DNA of 64,000 bases from Candidatus Binatia bacterium (GTDB lineage: Bacteria > Desulfobacterota > Binatia > UBA12015): assembly GCA_029248525.1 (NCBI GenBank), contig JAQWJE010000008.1, forward strand, positions 186,001 through 250,000, given 5' to 3'. Both the position numbers and the translations under genes were made by a program. The notes beneath the pieces are model-generated. The model was not told the DNA's origin and made no database searches. It saw only the letters and a program-made list of their open reading frames with translations. Of this stretch, positions 17,354 through 25,270 are shown one piece after another; positions within the stretch are counted from its first letter, which is position 1; each line of letters starts with the position of its first letter.

Positions 17354-17510
17354 GGACGTTTTTCCTTTATTCTTCGGGGGTGATTAGCCGCAGGCGCTGC
17401 CTCTGCAGAAGAGACACGGACCGGTCAGCTCACCTGTGGGTAGGCGAAAATGAACCTTTGTTCTTTAGCTAGGGGGCGCTGTGCGGGCAACATCAGGAAA
17501 TCCCGGGAGG

Positions 17511-18116
17511 TTACGGGCACTCGCAAGGCTTCTTCGGTTGGAACGGAGCGGTTTCAAAAATGCTCCCGCCGCGCACCAGTGTTTGCCGCGCAGGTGGTTC
17601 TGTTTCGCCGATTTCGGCTATCCATCGGATGGCTGTCAGCGCGGCCAGACTGCCAGCGATGGCAGCGGCTGCCGGATCGAGGGTGTCCGAAGTTTCGCGC
17701 GGAAAACACGCCGGGCAGGCTGCGAGGGAGCTTTCTGCGGGCAATCGCGTCAAATGCGTGTCGCCGCGACGGTCCTGGTCGACGAGGATATAACCGAGGC
17801 GGGGGAGGTTCGGCGGGTTATCTGCGGCGGTCAAAATCACCACATCGGGAGAGGTGTCGGGTGCCGTCGCGTGGACGAGAGTGTCTTCATTCCGTTGGCC
17901 GAGTTCACCGAAGAGCAGGGGTTCGAGTAGTGCCGGCGCAATATGAAGGTGGCCGATTCCGGCGCCGGCGAGGTAGGTAGCGGCGGTTCGTGCGGCGATC
18001 CCGCTCCCGTCAATGAGCATCGAAGCCGCGAGAAGCCTCTCCTGCGATGCGCCGCTGAAATCCCGCAGAATGATTTGTCGGCTATAAGCCTCGATCTGGC
18101 GATAGCTGAGACTCAC
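17511..18116 (-). CDS. Degenerate E1-like (ThiF/MoeB-fold) protein
   Basis: A 201-residue protein that starts like ThiF/MoeB (YRQIEAYSRQIILRDF) but has lost key parts. The nucleotide loop is GSGIAARTAA instead of GxGGLG, the Arg/Asn nucleotide contacts after the usual TDN are missing, and no catalytic Cys region is visible. The zinc cysteines remain in part: CPACF near the middle and a C-terminal CEC. The C-terminal crossover helix (AAAAIAGSLAALTAIRWI) is kept. The GTG at 18116 overlaps the cysM stop as GTGA, so it is coupled to that gene. It may be a scaffold or non-catalytic partner of the MoeB encoded at 19399-20079. Confidence 0.75.
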   Translation of the reverse strand: MSLSYRQIEAYSRQIILRDFSGASQERLLAASMLIDGSGIAARTAATYLAGAGIGHLHIAPALLEPLLFGELGQRNEDTLVHATAPDTSPDVVILTAADNPPNLPRLGYILVDQDRRGDTHLTRLPAESSLAACPACFPRETSDTLDPAAAAIAGSLAALTAIRWIAEIGETEPPARQTLVRGGSIFETAPFQPKKPCECP

Positions 18117-19081
18117 GCGCGTTTGGGGATGTCGTCCCAGCCCGCCCAAAGGTTGGTGCTGAGGTATTTGTCGCCGAAGTCGCAGAAGATCGTCACGATA
18201 TCACCATGGTCCATGGTTTTGGCCAGTTCGAGAGCAGCCCAGGCCGCGGCCCCGGAGCTTTGCCCGACCAACAAGCCCTCTTCTCGACCGAGTCGGTAGA
18301 CCATATCGTAGGCTTCGTCGGTGGGTGCAGGAATCTTCCCGTCCAATGCCTCCTCGTGATAAATCCCCGGAACGATCGACGATGCCATATGTTTCAGACC
18401 CTCCAGCCCGTGAAAGGCGTCATCTGGTTCGATGGCGAGGATTTGAATGTCAGGGTTTTTTTCCTTGAGGAAGCGTCCGGTCCCCATAACGGTACCGCTG
18501 GTCCCGATGGTCGCGCAAAAATGAGTGACGCGCCCTTCGGTTTGCTCCCAGATTTCGGGGCCGGTGGTTTCATAATGCGCCAGTGGGTTCACCGGATTGA
18601 AATATTGATCCGGCTTGAAATAGCGCTCCGGGTTTTTCGCAAGAATTTCCCGACAGAGTCGGATCGCACCGTCAGATCCTTCCATGGGATCGCTCTCAAT
18701 CGGAGTCGCGCCGTAGGCTTCGATGATCTGACGTCGTTCGCGGCTCACGTTGGCGGGCAGGACGAGTTCGACAGGAAGCCCGAGTGCCGCTCCATACAAG
18801 GCCAGGGCGATGCCCGTATTCCCCGAAGTGGAGTCGAGGATCGTCTTGCCCGGGCGAAGTTCTCCCGAGGCAATTCCCGCCTGCAGCATATGCACGGCGG
18901 GGCGATCCTTGACCGAGCCCCCGGGGTTGAAGCCCTCGAGCTTGGCCCAGATCCGGACATCCGGGGGCAGGTCACGGGTGATTTGTCGCAGACGCAGGAG
19001 GGGCGTTCGCCCCACCAGGTCGATTACGGATTGGCCCCGTTGGCCAGCCGGATGTGTGGGCGGGTTCTTAATCCCTGCCAC
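18113..19081 (-). CDS. cysM: PLP-dependent cysteine synthase, CysM-like
   Basis: A 322-residue fold-type II PLP enzyme of the O-acetylserine sulfhydrylase family. The Schiff-base Lys is in NPGGSVKDRPA, the substrate loop is STSGNTGIALA, and the phosphate loop is IGTSGTVMGTG. It joins a sulfur donor with an activated serine to make cysteine. Next to a ThiS/CysO-type carrier and a MoeB activator it most resembles mycobacterial CysM, which takes sulfur from a thiocarboxylated carrier rather than free sulfide; this is an inference from context. GTG 19081 overlaps the carrier gene by 14 bases; the longer frame upstream is a shadow of that gene. It could also be an ordinary CysK or a cystathionine beta-synthase relative. 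Confidence 0.85.
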   Translation of the reverse strand: MAGIKNPPTHPAGQRGQSVIDLVGRTPLLRLRQITRDLPPDVRIWAKLEGFNPGGSVKDRPAVHMLQAGIASGELRPGKTILDSTSGNTGIALALYGAALGLPVELVLPANVSRERRQIIEAYGATPIESDPMEGSDGAIRLCREILAKNPERYFKPDQYFNPVNPLAHYETTGPEIWEQTEGRVTHFCATIGTSGTVMGTGRFLKEKNPDIQILAIEPDDAFHGLEGLKHMASSIVPGIYHEEALDGKIPAPTDEAYDMVYRLGREEGLLVGQSSGAAAWAALELAKTMDHGDIVTIFCDFGDKYLSTNLWAGWDDIPKRA

Positions 19082-19349
19082 CGGCGATCGCCGGCACAAT
19101 GGCGAGGTCGTCCCCGTCCTTGAGCGGCGTATCGAGTTGCTGCAGGAAGCGAATGTCTTCGCCATTGACGTAGAGATTCACAAATCGGCGCACCTTTCCC
19201 TGCTCATCGCAGAGGCGCTCCTGCAATCCGGAGTGGCGTGATTCCAGATCGGCGAGTACTTCGCCAACGTTGGCACCCTCTCCTGGGACGGATTCAGCTC
19301 CGGCGGTGAATTTCCGCAGGGGTGTAGGTATTTTGACGGTTACGGGCAT
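19068..19349 (-). CDS. cysO: Ubiquitin-fold sulfur carrier (CysO/MoaD/ThiS-like) with GG-plus-two tail
   Basis: A 93-residue beta-grasp protein starting MPVTVKIPTPLRKFTAG, the usual CysO/MoaD start, with NLYVNGEDIRFLQQLDTPL in the body. Carriers of this family end in Gly-Gly, which is adenylated by an E1 and turned into a thiocarboxylate. Here the tail is IAGGRD: the GG is followed by Arg-Asp, so the protein as encoded cannot be activated until two residues are removed. The sequence up to the stop (GGT GGC AGG GAT TAA) is unambiguous. ATG 19349 follows AGAGGAGG. It lies between moeB and cysM. CysO is favoured over MoaD by the cysM partner. Confidence 0.85.
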   Translation of the reverse strand: MPVTVKIPTPLRKFTAGAESVPGEGANVGEVLADLESRHSGLQERLCDEQGKVRRFVNLYVNGEDIRFLQQLDTPLKDGDDLAIVPAIAGGRD

Positions 19350-19398
19350 TTCGAGAAAACCTCCTCTTTCATCTCGGATAATCGCGGTGCGAAGCGGT

Positions 19399-20079
19399 TT
19401 ACGCAAGTTTGCCGCACGCCGGGCATTCCGGGCGGCGTCTAGTGTTCAGCGATCGCCAGCGCTGGGTTCGTCCGTCGAGAATCGCCAATCGCCCGGCGAG
19501 AGCAGGGCTTTCGCCCCGCATCAGGGCAATCGCCTCGCGGGCTGCGGCAAGGCCGATAGCCCCGACGACAGGTCCGAGGATGCCATCCTGCTCGCAGTTG
19601 GGCGTCTCGGCTCCCCCGATTTCGTCGGCGAGATCGCCGAACAGGCAGGCAAGACAGGCGGATTGGCCCGGGAGAATTGTGGTCAGTTGGCCATCCCAAC
19701 CCGAGGCCCCGGCATGGATCAGCGGCGTCCGATCAGCGCAGCACCATTGATTGAGAAATCTTTTGGACCCCAGATTGTCGGTGCCGTCGATCACGACGTC
19801 CGCTCCCGCAAGTAGATTCGCAGCATTGGCGGTAGAAAGACGTTCCTCGCGGAACTCGACGCTAAGGCCGGGAAGTCGGTCCTGGATATGTCGAGCCGCG
19901 ACTTCCGCCTTCCGCTGGCCGATATCCATCTCCCCGAACAGGGGTTGTCGGGGCAGGTTGGAAAGGTCGACGCAGTCATCGTCAAGGAGGCGGAGGTTGC
20001 AGTCGCCGAAGCTACCCAGAAGCGCTGCGGCAGGCGCGCCCAAACCACCGATCCCCACGATGGCGCAGGTCTTCGGCAT
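19399..20079 (-). CDS. moeB: MoeB/ThiF-type sulfur-carrier adenylyltransferase
   Basis: A 226-residue E1-like enzyme that activates the C-terminus of a ubiquitin-fold carrier. It has GIGGLGAPAA (nucleotide loop), RQPLFGEMDIGQRKAEVA, DGTDN followed by RFLNQWC, and two zinc Cys pairs (CLACLFG and CPACGKL). The C-terminal rhodanese domain of some MoeZ proteins is absent. It lies 49 bases before the carrier gene and overlaps the bamD stop by one base (TGATG), so it is transcribed with bamD. It lacks about 25 N-terminal residues of typical MoeB (the YxRQ helix), which is oddly the part kept in the degenerate homologue at 17511. Confidence 0.88.
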   Translation of the reverse strand: MPKTCAIVGIGGLGAPAAALLGSFGDCNLRLLDDDCVDLSNLPRQPLFGEMDIGQRKAEVAARHIQDRLPGLSVEFREERLSTANAANLLAGADVVIDGTDNLGSKRFLNQWCCADRTPLIHAGASGWDGQLTTILPGQSACLACLFGDLADEIGGAETPNCEQDGILGPVVGAIGLAAAREAIALMRGESPALAGRLAILDGRTQRWRSLNTRRRPECPACGKLA

Positions 20080-20888
20080 CAGTCGTCTGTGCGAGCGGTC
20101 GCAGGCTGGGTTTTGAATTGCTCGAGGTGCAACCGCAGAAGTTTCAGGGCAGGGCCTGCATAGAGCGGGCGCTGTTCGTCCTCGGGAATGGACGCATTGG
20201 CCTTGAGTTCGGCCATCGCATTGTCGGAGAGGGTGTCGAGAGTTTGATCTTTTTCTTCCTCGGCCAGCGTTTGCAGGAGCGCGATGGCACTCTCCGTGAC
20301 GGCCGTGTCGGGGAAGCGAATCACGACTTCGCCGGCGCGCGTTGTCGCCGCGCGGTACTGGTCGTTCTCGGCATAATACTCGGCGACATAGAGCTCGCGC
20401 TGCGCGAGATGCTCTCGCGTTTCTGCCAGCTGTTCTCTTGCCCGATCCGCGTGCGCGGTATCCGGGAAGCGCAGGGCGAGGTTGCGGTATCGTTCATGCG
20501 CATTCTGGGCCGACGCGAGGTCGCGATCGACAGTATCCATTTGCAGGCGATAGGCCTCTCCGATTCGATATTCGATCAGAGCCTGATCCGCGCTGGTTGG
20601 ATGCATATGCTGGAAATGTCCGTAAGTTGCGATGGCTTCGGGATAGAGTCCGTCCTCGAAATAGGCATCAGCGACCCGCCTTTCGACTTCCTCCGCACGC
20701 GGATCCAGTGGGTAGTGGTCGAGGAAGAAGCGATATTCTCGAATCGCAGACTCGTAGCTTTCGCTGTCGTGCGCCATGGTTCCGCGCGCGTAGACCTCGT
20801 CGGCCGCAGGGACACGCACCCTTTTGCTGTTGCAGGCAGTGGCCATGGCCAAAAGAACCAGGATTCCGACGATGCTCCGAGCTGACAT
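20079..20888 (-). CDS. bamD: Outer-membrane assembly lipoprotein BamD-like
   Basis: A 269-residue lipoprotein: signal ending in the lipobox ATAC (Cys at about 19), then five TPR-like helical pairs. ADEVYARGTMAHDSESYESAI, YFEDGLYPEAIATYGHFQ and AYRLQMDTVDRDLASAQ match the BamD/ComL family. It is part of the BAM complex that folds outer-membrane beta-barrels, attached to the inner leaflet of the outer membrane. ATG 20888 is the signal-peptide start; a much longer open frame upstream (to 21920) is antisense to fabF. It heads the bamD-moeB-cysO-cysM unit. A TTGACG-17-TACCAT promoter ends almost at the start codon. Confidence 0.88.
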   Translation of the reverse strand: MSARSIVGILVLLAMATACNSKRVRVPAADEVYARGTMAHDSESYESAIREYRFFLDHYPLDPRAEEVERRVADAYFEDGLYPEAIATYGHFQHMHPTSADQALIEYRIGEAYRLQMDTVDRDLASAQNAHERYRNLALRFPDTAHADRAREQLAETREHLAQRELYVAEYYAENDQYRAATTRAGEVVIRFPDTAVTESAIALLQTLAEEEKDQTLDTLSDNAMAELKANASIPEDEQRPLYAGPALKLLRLHLEQFKTQPATARTDD

Positions 20889-20894
20889 AATCGG

Positions 20895-20923
20895 ATGGTA
20901 GAGGCCTGCCGCCGACGCGTCAA
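20895..20923 (-). promoter_or_regulatory. Candidate sigma-70 promoter of bamD
   Basis: Minus-strand -35 TTGACG (20923-20918), a 17-base spacer, and -10 TACCAT (20900-20895). Transcription would begin about at the bamD ATG, giving a leaderless or near-leaderless message; no Shine-Dalgarno is seen before that ATG. It faces away from the fabF promoter across 36 bases. Confidence 0.45.
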
Positions 20924-20959
20924 CGTCCGCGGCCGATTGGAAGCCGATTTGCGGCCGGC

Positions 20960-20989
20960 TTGACACATCTTTGTGGGCTTCCATACCTA
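20960..20989 (+). promoter_or_regulatory. Candidate sigma-70 promoter of fabF operon
   Basis: A perfect -35 TTGACA (20960-20965), an 18-base spacer, and a weak -10 TACCTA (20984-20989). The start site would be only a few bases before ATG 21000, so the leader is very short. The same TACC-type -10 occurs in the divergent bamD promoter. Confidence 0.45.
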
Positions 20990-20999
20990 TTGGGGTAGA

Positions 21000-22259
21000 A
21001 TGCGTACTGATCGACTCGAAAGGCGGCGAGTGGCCGTGACCGGCTTGGGTCTGGTAAGCCCCCTGGGTTGCGACGTGGAGTCCTGCTGGGAGGCGGTCTG
21101 CCAAGGGCGCTCCGGCATCACGCGCATCACCCGCTTCGACCCCTCGGAGCACGCCAGCCAGATCGCCGGCGAGGTCAAGGGTTTTGATGCAGATGAGTTC
21201 GTCGGCAAGAAAGACCGTAAAAAAATGGATGCCTTCATCCAGTACGGCCTGGGAGCGGCCACTCGCGCGATGGAGGACTCGGGTCTGACGATCGACGATG
21301 CCAACGCAGAACGCGTCGGCGTCATCGTGGGTGTCGGCATTGGAGGCCTCCAGACGATTGAGGAGACGCACCTCAACTATATGCAGAATGGCCTCAAGCG
21401 CCTGTCCCCGTTCTTTATTCCGAAACTGATCGGTAATTTGGCTCCGGCGCAGATCTCGATGCGATTTGGCGCCAAGGGAGTGAACTACGCTGCGACCAGT
21501 GCGTGCACCTCGGGTGCTCACGGGGTGGGTGAAGCGTTTCGGGCGATTCGGGATGGTTATCTCGATGCTGCCATCGCCGGAGGCGCCGAGGCAGGAGTGA
21601 CCCCGTTGGGCGTCGGCGGCTTTGCGGTGATGCGCGCTCTCTCGACGCGGAACGACGACCCCGAGGGCGCGAGCCGTCCCTTTGACCACGGGCGGGATGG
21701 CTTCGTGATCGGGGAGGGCGCGGGGATCCTGATCCTTGAGGAGTGGGAGGCGGCCTGCGCCCGTGGTGCCCGTATCCATGCCGAGATGATCGGCTATGGT
21801 GCGAATGCGGACGCTTATCATATCACGAAACCAGCGCCTTCCGGTGCCCTTCGTTGCATGGCTCTCTGTTTGGAGGATGCTGGATTGGTGCCAGAGGATG
21901 TGGACTATATCAACGCACATGGGACATCGACTCCGGTGAACGATGCCAATGAAACGGCGGCAATTCGCGAGCTTTTCGGTGCCGGAGCCGACAAATTGCC
22001 AGTGAGTTCAACGAAGTCGATGACGGGCCATCTGTTGGGTGCGGCCGGGGGTGTGGAAGCCGTGCTGACTTCGCTGACAATTCGCGAGGGAATTCTGCCG
22101 CCGACGATCAATCAGACGACGCCAGATCCGGATTGTGATCTCGACTATGTGCCGAATGTGGCCCGGCGCGCACAACCAGAGATCGCGCTTTCCAACTCTT
22201 TTGGTTTCGGCGGTACAAACGCCACTCTTGCCTTCCGCAAAGTTTCGAGTTCCGAGTGA
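21000..22259 (+). CDS. fabF: Beta-ketoacyl-ACP synthase II
   Basis: A 419-residue condensing enzyme of fatty-acid elongation. The Cys-His-His triad is visible: Cys in [15 protein letters not shown], His in [14 protein letters not shown], and His in [15 protein letters not shown]. The N-terminus [13 protein letters not shown] and the C-terminus [12 protein letters not shown] are standard. No acpP or fabG is adjacent, which is unusual, so it may instead serve a specialised lipid pathway; length and motifs favour FabF. Start ATG 21000 is preferred over 20973 because the promoter lies between. The stop overlaps the next gene (GTGA). Confidence 0.93.
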   Translation: MRTDRLERRRVAVTGLGLVSPLGCDVESCWEAVCQGRSGITRITRFDPSEHASQIAGEVKGFDADEFVGKKDRKKMDAFIQYGLGAATRAMEDSGLTIDDANAERVGVIVGVGIGGLQTIEETHLNYMQNGLKRLSPFFIPKLIGNLAPAQISMRFGAKGVNYAATSACTSGAHGVGEAFRAIRDGYLDAAIAGGAEAGVTPLGVGGFAVMRALSTRNDDPEGASRPFDHGRDGFVIGEGAGILILEEWEAACARGARIHAEMIGYGANADAYHITKPAPSGALRCMALCLEDAGLVPEDVDYINAHGTSTPVNDANETAAIRELFGAGADKLPVSSTKSMTGHLLGAAGGVEAVLTSLTIREGILPPTINQTTPDPDCDLDYVPNVARRAQPEIALSNSFGFGGTNATLAFRKVSSSE

Positions 22260-23233
22260 GTCAGACGGCACTCTTCTCCCGTCGACTGTTATTCGTCGTC
22301 GGTAAGGGCGGCGTGGGGCGAACCACAGTCGCGCTCTCGCTCGCGCTTGCGGCCGCGCGCGTGGGCAAAAAAGTTCTTCTCATCGAACTCGAAGGCGCTC
22401 GCTCTCTGGAGCGTGCATTCCATGCGCTGCGTGATGCTCCAGACTCCCCTCCCGAGCTCGAACGTATTTCGCTCGAGGTGGTTGATGGCCAAAGCTCCCT
22501 GGAAGAATATCTGGCGCTCGTCGTTCCGGTAAGGCGACTGCTCGATACGATCTTCAAGAGCGCTATCTATCAATATTTCGTTGCCGCCGCGCCGGGGCTC
22601 AAGGAGTTGATGGCGATCGGCAAAATCTGGTTCGAAGCGGAGCGCAAGGAGCGGGATGGTTCGGGCCCCGACCTCGTGATCGTGGATGCCCCCGCGACCG
22701 GACATGGAATTCAGTATCTTTCGATGCCGCAGGCGGCAGCCGAGACTTTCACGGTGGGACTCGTGCATCGTGAGGCCGAGAGAGTCGCCGGCCTTCTGCG
22801 GAACGGTTCGCGCACGGGAGCAGTGCTGGTGACCTTGCCCGAGGAGATGCCGGCGAACGAAGCTGTGGAGATGGCGGCCGCGCTGGAGGATATCGGGATG
22901 TCGCTTTCCCTGATGGTCGTGAATCAGTACCACGAACCGCCATGCGAACCGCCGGAGCTTGCCGCATTGGAAGCAGGTCTTCTTTCTGGAGACGTGGATC
23001 CCGCGATCCGCGAGGACCTGATGCAAACTCTGGACGCGGCTCGTGCCGAGGTGGAATGGGCTGCTTTGAACGAGGCTCAGGTGATCCGTCTCGAGCAACA
23101 ATTGGGTGCGCGCATGGCTCTCCTGCCCTATCTTTTCTGTGAGGAGTTTTCCTCGGAGCAGGTCGGGCAAGTGGCCGATAATCTCACGGCGGAGTTGGCA
23201 GTGGCGCCGGCGCCTTCTCGGGAGGATTCTTGA
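22256..23233 (+). CDS. ArsA/GET3-like ATPase, first of a pair
   Basis: A 325-residue SIMIBI-class ATPase with a deviant Walker [10 protein letters not shown] (residues 16-24), the DAPATGHG switch motif (in [16 protein letters not shown]) and a helical region that may be the client or membrane-protein site. The second Lys-Thr of the P-loop reads Arg-Thr, so ATP hydrolysis may be weaker than in its partner. Tandem pairs of this type occur in actinobacteria (Rv3679-Rv3680) and delta-type bacteria; those are related to the tail-anchored protein factor GET3, not to arsenite pumping. GTG 22256 overlaps the fabF stop; the stop overlaps the second ATPase by one base. Confidence 0.85.
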   Translation: MSQTALFSRRLLFVVGKGGVGRTTVALSLALAAARVGKKVLLIELEGARSLERAFHALRDAPDSPPELERISLEVVDGQSSLEEYLALVVPVRRLLDTIFKSAIYQYFVAAAPGLKELMAIGKIWFEAERKERDGSGPDLVIVDAPATGHGIQYLSMPQAAAETFTVGLVHREAERVAGLLRNGSRTGAVLVTLPEEMPANEAVEMAAALEDIGMSLSLMVVNQYHEPPCEPPELAALEAGLLSGDVDPAIREDLMQTLDAARAEVEWAALNEAQVIRLEQQLGARMALLPYLFCEEFSSEQVGQVADNLTAELAVAPAPSREDS

Positions 23234-24396
23234 TGAGCACAGCCTCCGGTCTCGATCAGTTGGTGGAAAACCATCGCATCATCGTGTGTGCAGGCTCGGG
23301 CGGTGTGGGCAAGACGACGACCGCCGCGAGTATCGCACTTCGGGGTGCTCTACAGGGCAGGCGGGCGATCGTTCTGACCATCGACCCTGCGCGTCGTCTT
23401 GCAGATTCGCTTGGTGTCGGCCCGATCGGGAATACCCCAGGTCAGGTGCCCCCCGGAGTTCTGGGTCCCTCGGTCTCGGGGTCTCTGGCGGCCATGATGC
23501 TGGACCAGCAGGGAAGTTGGGATGAACTCGTGGCTCGGCACTCGCCCCGCCCGGAAGTGGAAGAGAAGATTCTTGCGAATCCCTTCTACCAACAGCTTTC
23601 GAAGAGCTTTGCCGGGTCCCAGGAGTATATGGCTGTGGAACAGTTGGGGGCTCTCGAGGCGAGCGGTGAATACGATTTGATCGTGGTCGATACGCCGCCA
23701 ACCCAGCATGCACTCGACTTTCTCGATGCGCCCGACAAATTGCTCGCATTTCTCGACAAGCAAGTGGTGAAGTGGTTTCTCCCGGGAGTCACTTCTGGAT
23801 GGACGGTCTTCCAGTCGATGAATCGAAGTGTCCGGTTTGTGCTTGACAAGATCGAGGATGTGACTGGTGTGGCCGTGCTCTCGCAAGTGAGCGAGTTTTT
23901 CGCCGGCATGGGAGAACTCTTTGATGGATTCGAGGCTCGGGTGGAACGGGTCACGGCATTGCTGCGGGCCTCGGAAACAGCATTCGTATTGGTCGCTGGT
24001 CCCGGCGAGCAAGTCCTCGGGCAAGCCGAGTACCTTCAGGGCCGCATGGCCGAAAAAGGCATGCCGCTAAAAGGCGTCGTGATGAACCGAGTTCACGAAC
24101 TCCCGGGGGTTACGGACAGACAGCGGCTGTTTGCCGGCGTCGAGGAGGCTCTCGAATCGATGGCCCGCAAGGATGGATTGCCCAATCCGACGGCGCTGGC
24201 CGGGACGATCACCGGGACCGCGCGGGATTATGTGGCCCGGGCCAGGGGGGATGCCTTGCGAATCGAATTGTTTCGCGCAGGCTTGCCGGCCGAATTACCT
24301 GTGGCGCAGATTCCTGATTTGTCGAAGGATATCCACGATATTCACGGTCTTCGCTCCCTGCATCCCTATCTCTTCCCGGACCCTGCTGCGGCTTGA
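23233..24396 (+). CDS. ArsA/GET3-like ATPase, second of a pair
   Basis: A 387-residue partner with a canonical deviant Walker A GSGGVGKTTT (residues 21-30), LTIDPARRLADSLG (switch I type), and VVDTPPTQHALDFLDAP (switch II). The C-terminal half has the helical subdomain with GVVMNRVHELP and AQIPDLSKDIHDIHGL. Both ATPases are probably cytosolic and act as a heterodimer. ATG 23233 follows GGAGGATTCTTG and overlaps the previous stop by one base. Unlike the first ATPase its P-loop is complete, suggesting one catalytic and one regulatory subunit. Confidence 0.88.
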   Translation: MSTASGLDQLVENHRIIVCAGSGGVGKTTTAASIALRGALQGRRAIVLTIDPARRLADSLGVGPIGNTPGQVPPGVLGPSVSGSLAAMMLDQQGSWDELVARHSPRPEVEEKILANPFYQQLSKSFAGSQEYMAVEQLGALEASGEYDLIVVDTPPTQHALDFLDAPDKLLAFLDKQVVKWFLPGVTSGWTVFQSMNRSVRFVLDKIEDVTGVAVLSQVSEFFAGMGELFDGFEARVERVTALLRASETAFVLVAGPGEQVLGQAEYLQGRMAEKGMPLKGVVMNRVHELPGVTDRQRLFAGVEEALESMARKDGLPNPTALAGTITGTARDYVARARGDALRIELFRAGLPAELPVAQIPDLSKDIHDIHGLRSLHPYLFPDPAAA

Positions 24397-24447
24397 TCGC
24401 GGAGGCATCGCTTTCCGACGGGCCGGCCCCATGCTAGCGCTGGCGCC

Positions 24448-25257
24448 ATGACTACGGGCGGAAGGGCTTTGGTTACGGGGGCGAGTCGAGGCATTGGGCG
24501 CGCTGTGGCAATCGAACTTTCGAATCGAGGATTCGAGGTCTTTGCGGGCGTGCGACGGATGGAGGATGGCGCAGCGCTGCAGCGAGATTGTCCGGCCCTG
24601 CACCCTGTCTTGCTGGACGTGACCAAACTCGAGGATTTTGAACCGCCAGGGGGTTTACGTGTTCTCGTGAATAATGCGGGGGCCGATGATGAGCATCTTC
24701 CGCTCGAGCACGACTCGATCGACGCGTGGCGACGTATTTTCGATACAAACGTCTTTGGTCTGGCGGCATTGACGCAGGCCGTGATCCCGGAACTGCGCCG
24801 CAGCGGTGGCGGGGTGATCGCCAATATTACCTCCGTCTCCTTGCTCGCTCCGGTGCCCTTCTACGCATTATATCGCTCCAGCAAGGCTGCTGTATCGGCT
24901 CTTGGCGAGTCGTTGCGCTGCGAACTCGCACCCTTCGGGATTCGCTTGTTGGAGGTGCTCCCCGGTCCGATCGATACCGATATGCTGGCCGCGTCGGGAA
25001 AGGAGCCCCAAGCGACCTCTTTTGCTGCCTACAGGGCGGCAGCGGAGCTTGGGCACGCCGGACGTGGAGCCGTGGAGGAGTTGAAGACGCCGGCCCCGGA
25101 GGCGGCCAGCCGAATCGTCGATGCCATTCTCGATGAGAGAGCACCGCTGAAGGTTGGTTGCGATCCTCTCAGCGAAGAAATGCTGAAGGCCTGGCGGGCC
25201 GGCACGGAAGAGGATTATCAGCGCTCTTATTTCCCGATGTTCGTACCGGACTTCTAG
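24448..25257 (+). CDS. Short-chain dehydrogenase/reductase
   Basis: A 269-residue classical SDR with TGASRGIG (NAD(P) loop, residues 10-17), NNAG, and the catalytic Ser and YxxxK in NITSVSLLAPVPFYALYRSSK. The Arg after the loop (VRRMED) favours NADPH. Substrate unknown; the C-terminal part (DERAPLKVGCDPLSEEML) resembles SDRs acting on hydrophobic substrates. It lies 51 bases after the ATPase pair and could be co-transcribed. It ends 13 bases from the convergent LapA-LapB gene. Confidence 0.85.
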   Translation: MTTGGRALVTGASRGIGRAVAIELSNRGFEVFAGVRRMEDGAALQRDCPALHPVLLDVTKLEDFEPPGGLRVLVNNAGADDEHLPLEHDSIDAWRRIFDTNVFGLAALTQAVIPELRRSGGGVIANITSVSLLAPVPFYALYRSSKAAVSALGESLRCELAPFGIRLLEVLPGPIDTDMLAASGKEPQATSFAAYRAAAELGHAGRGAVEELKTPAPEAASRIVDAILDERAPLKVGCDPLSEEMLKAWRAGTEEDYQRSYFPMFVPDF

Positions 25258-25270
25258 GTAGATCTTGATT

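Noticed and set aside
17354-17510. Possible riboswitch or attenuator upstream of sat
   Set aside because: Some short inverted repeats are present, but no SAM-riboswitch core or terminator with a T run was found.
20889-21920. Upstream extension of the bamD frame to 21920
   Set aside because: The extra part is antisense to fabF; the lipoprotein signal starts at 20888.
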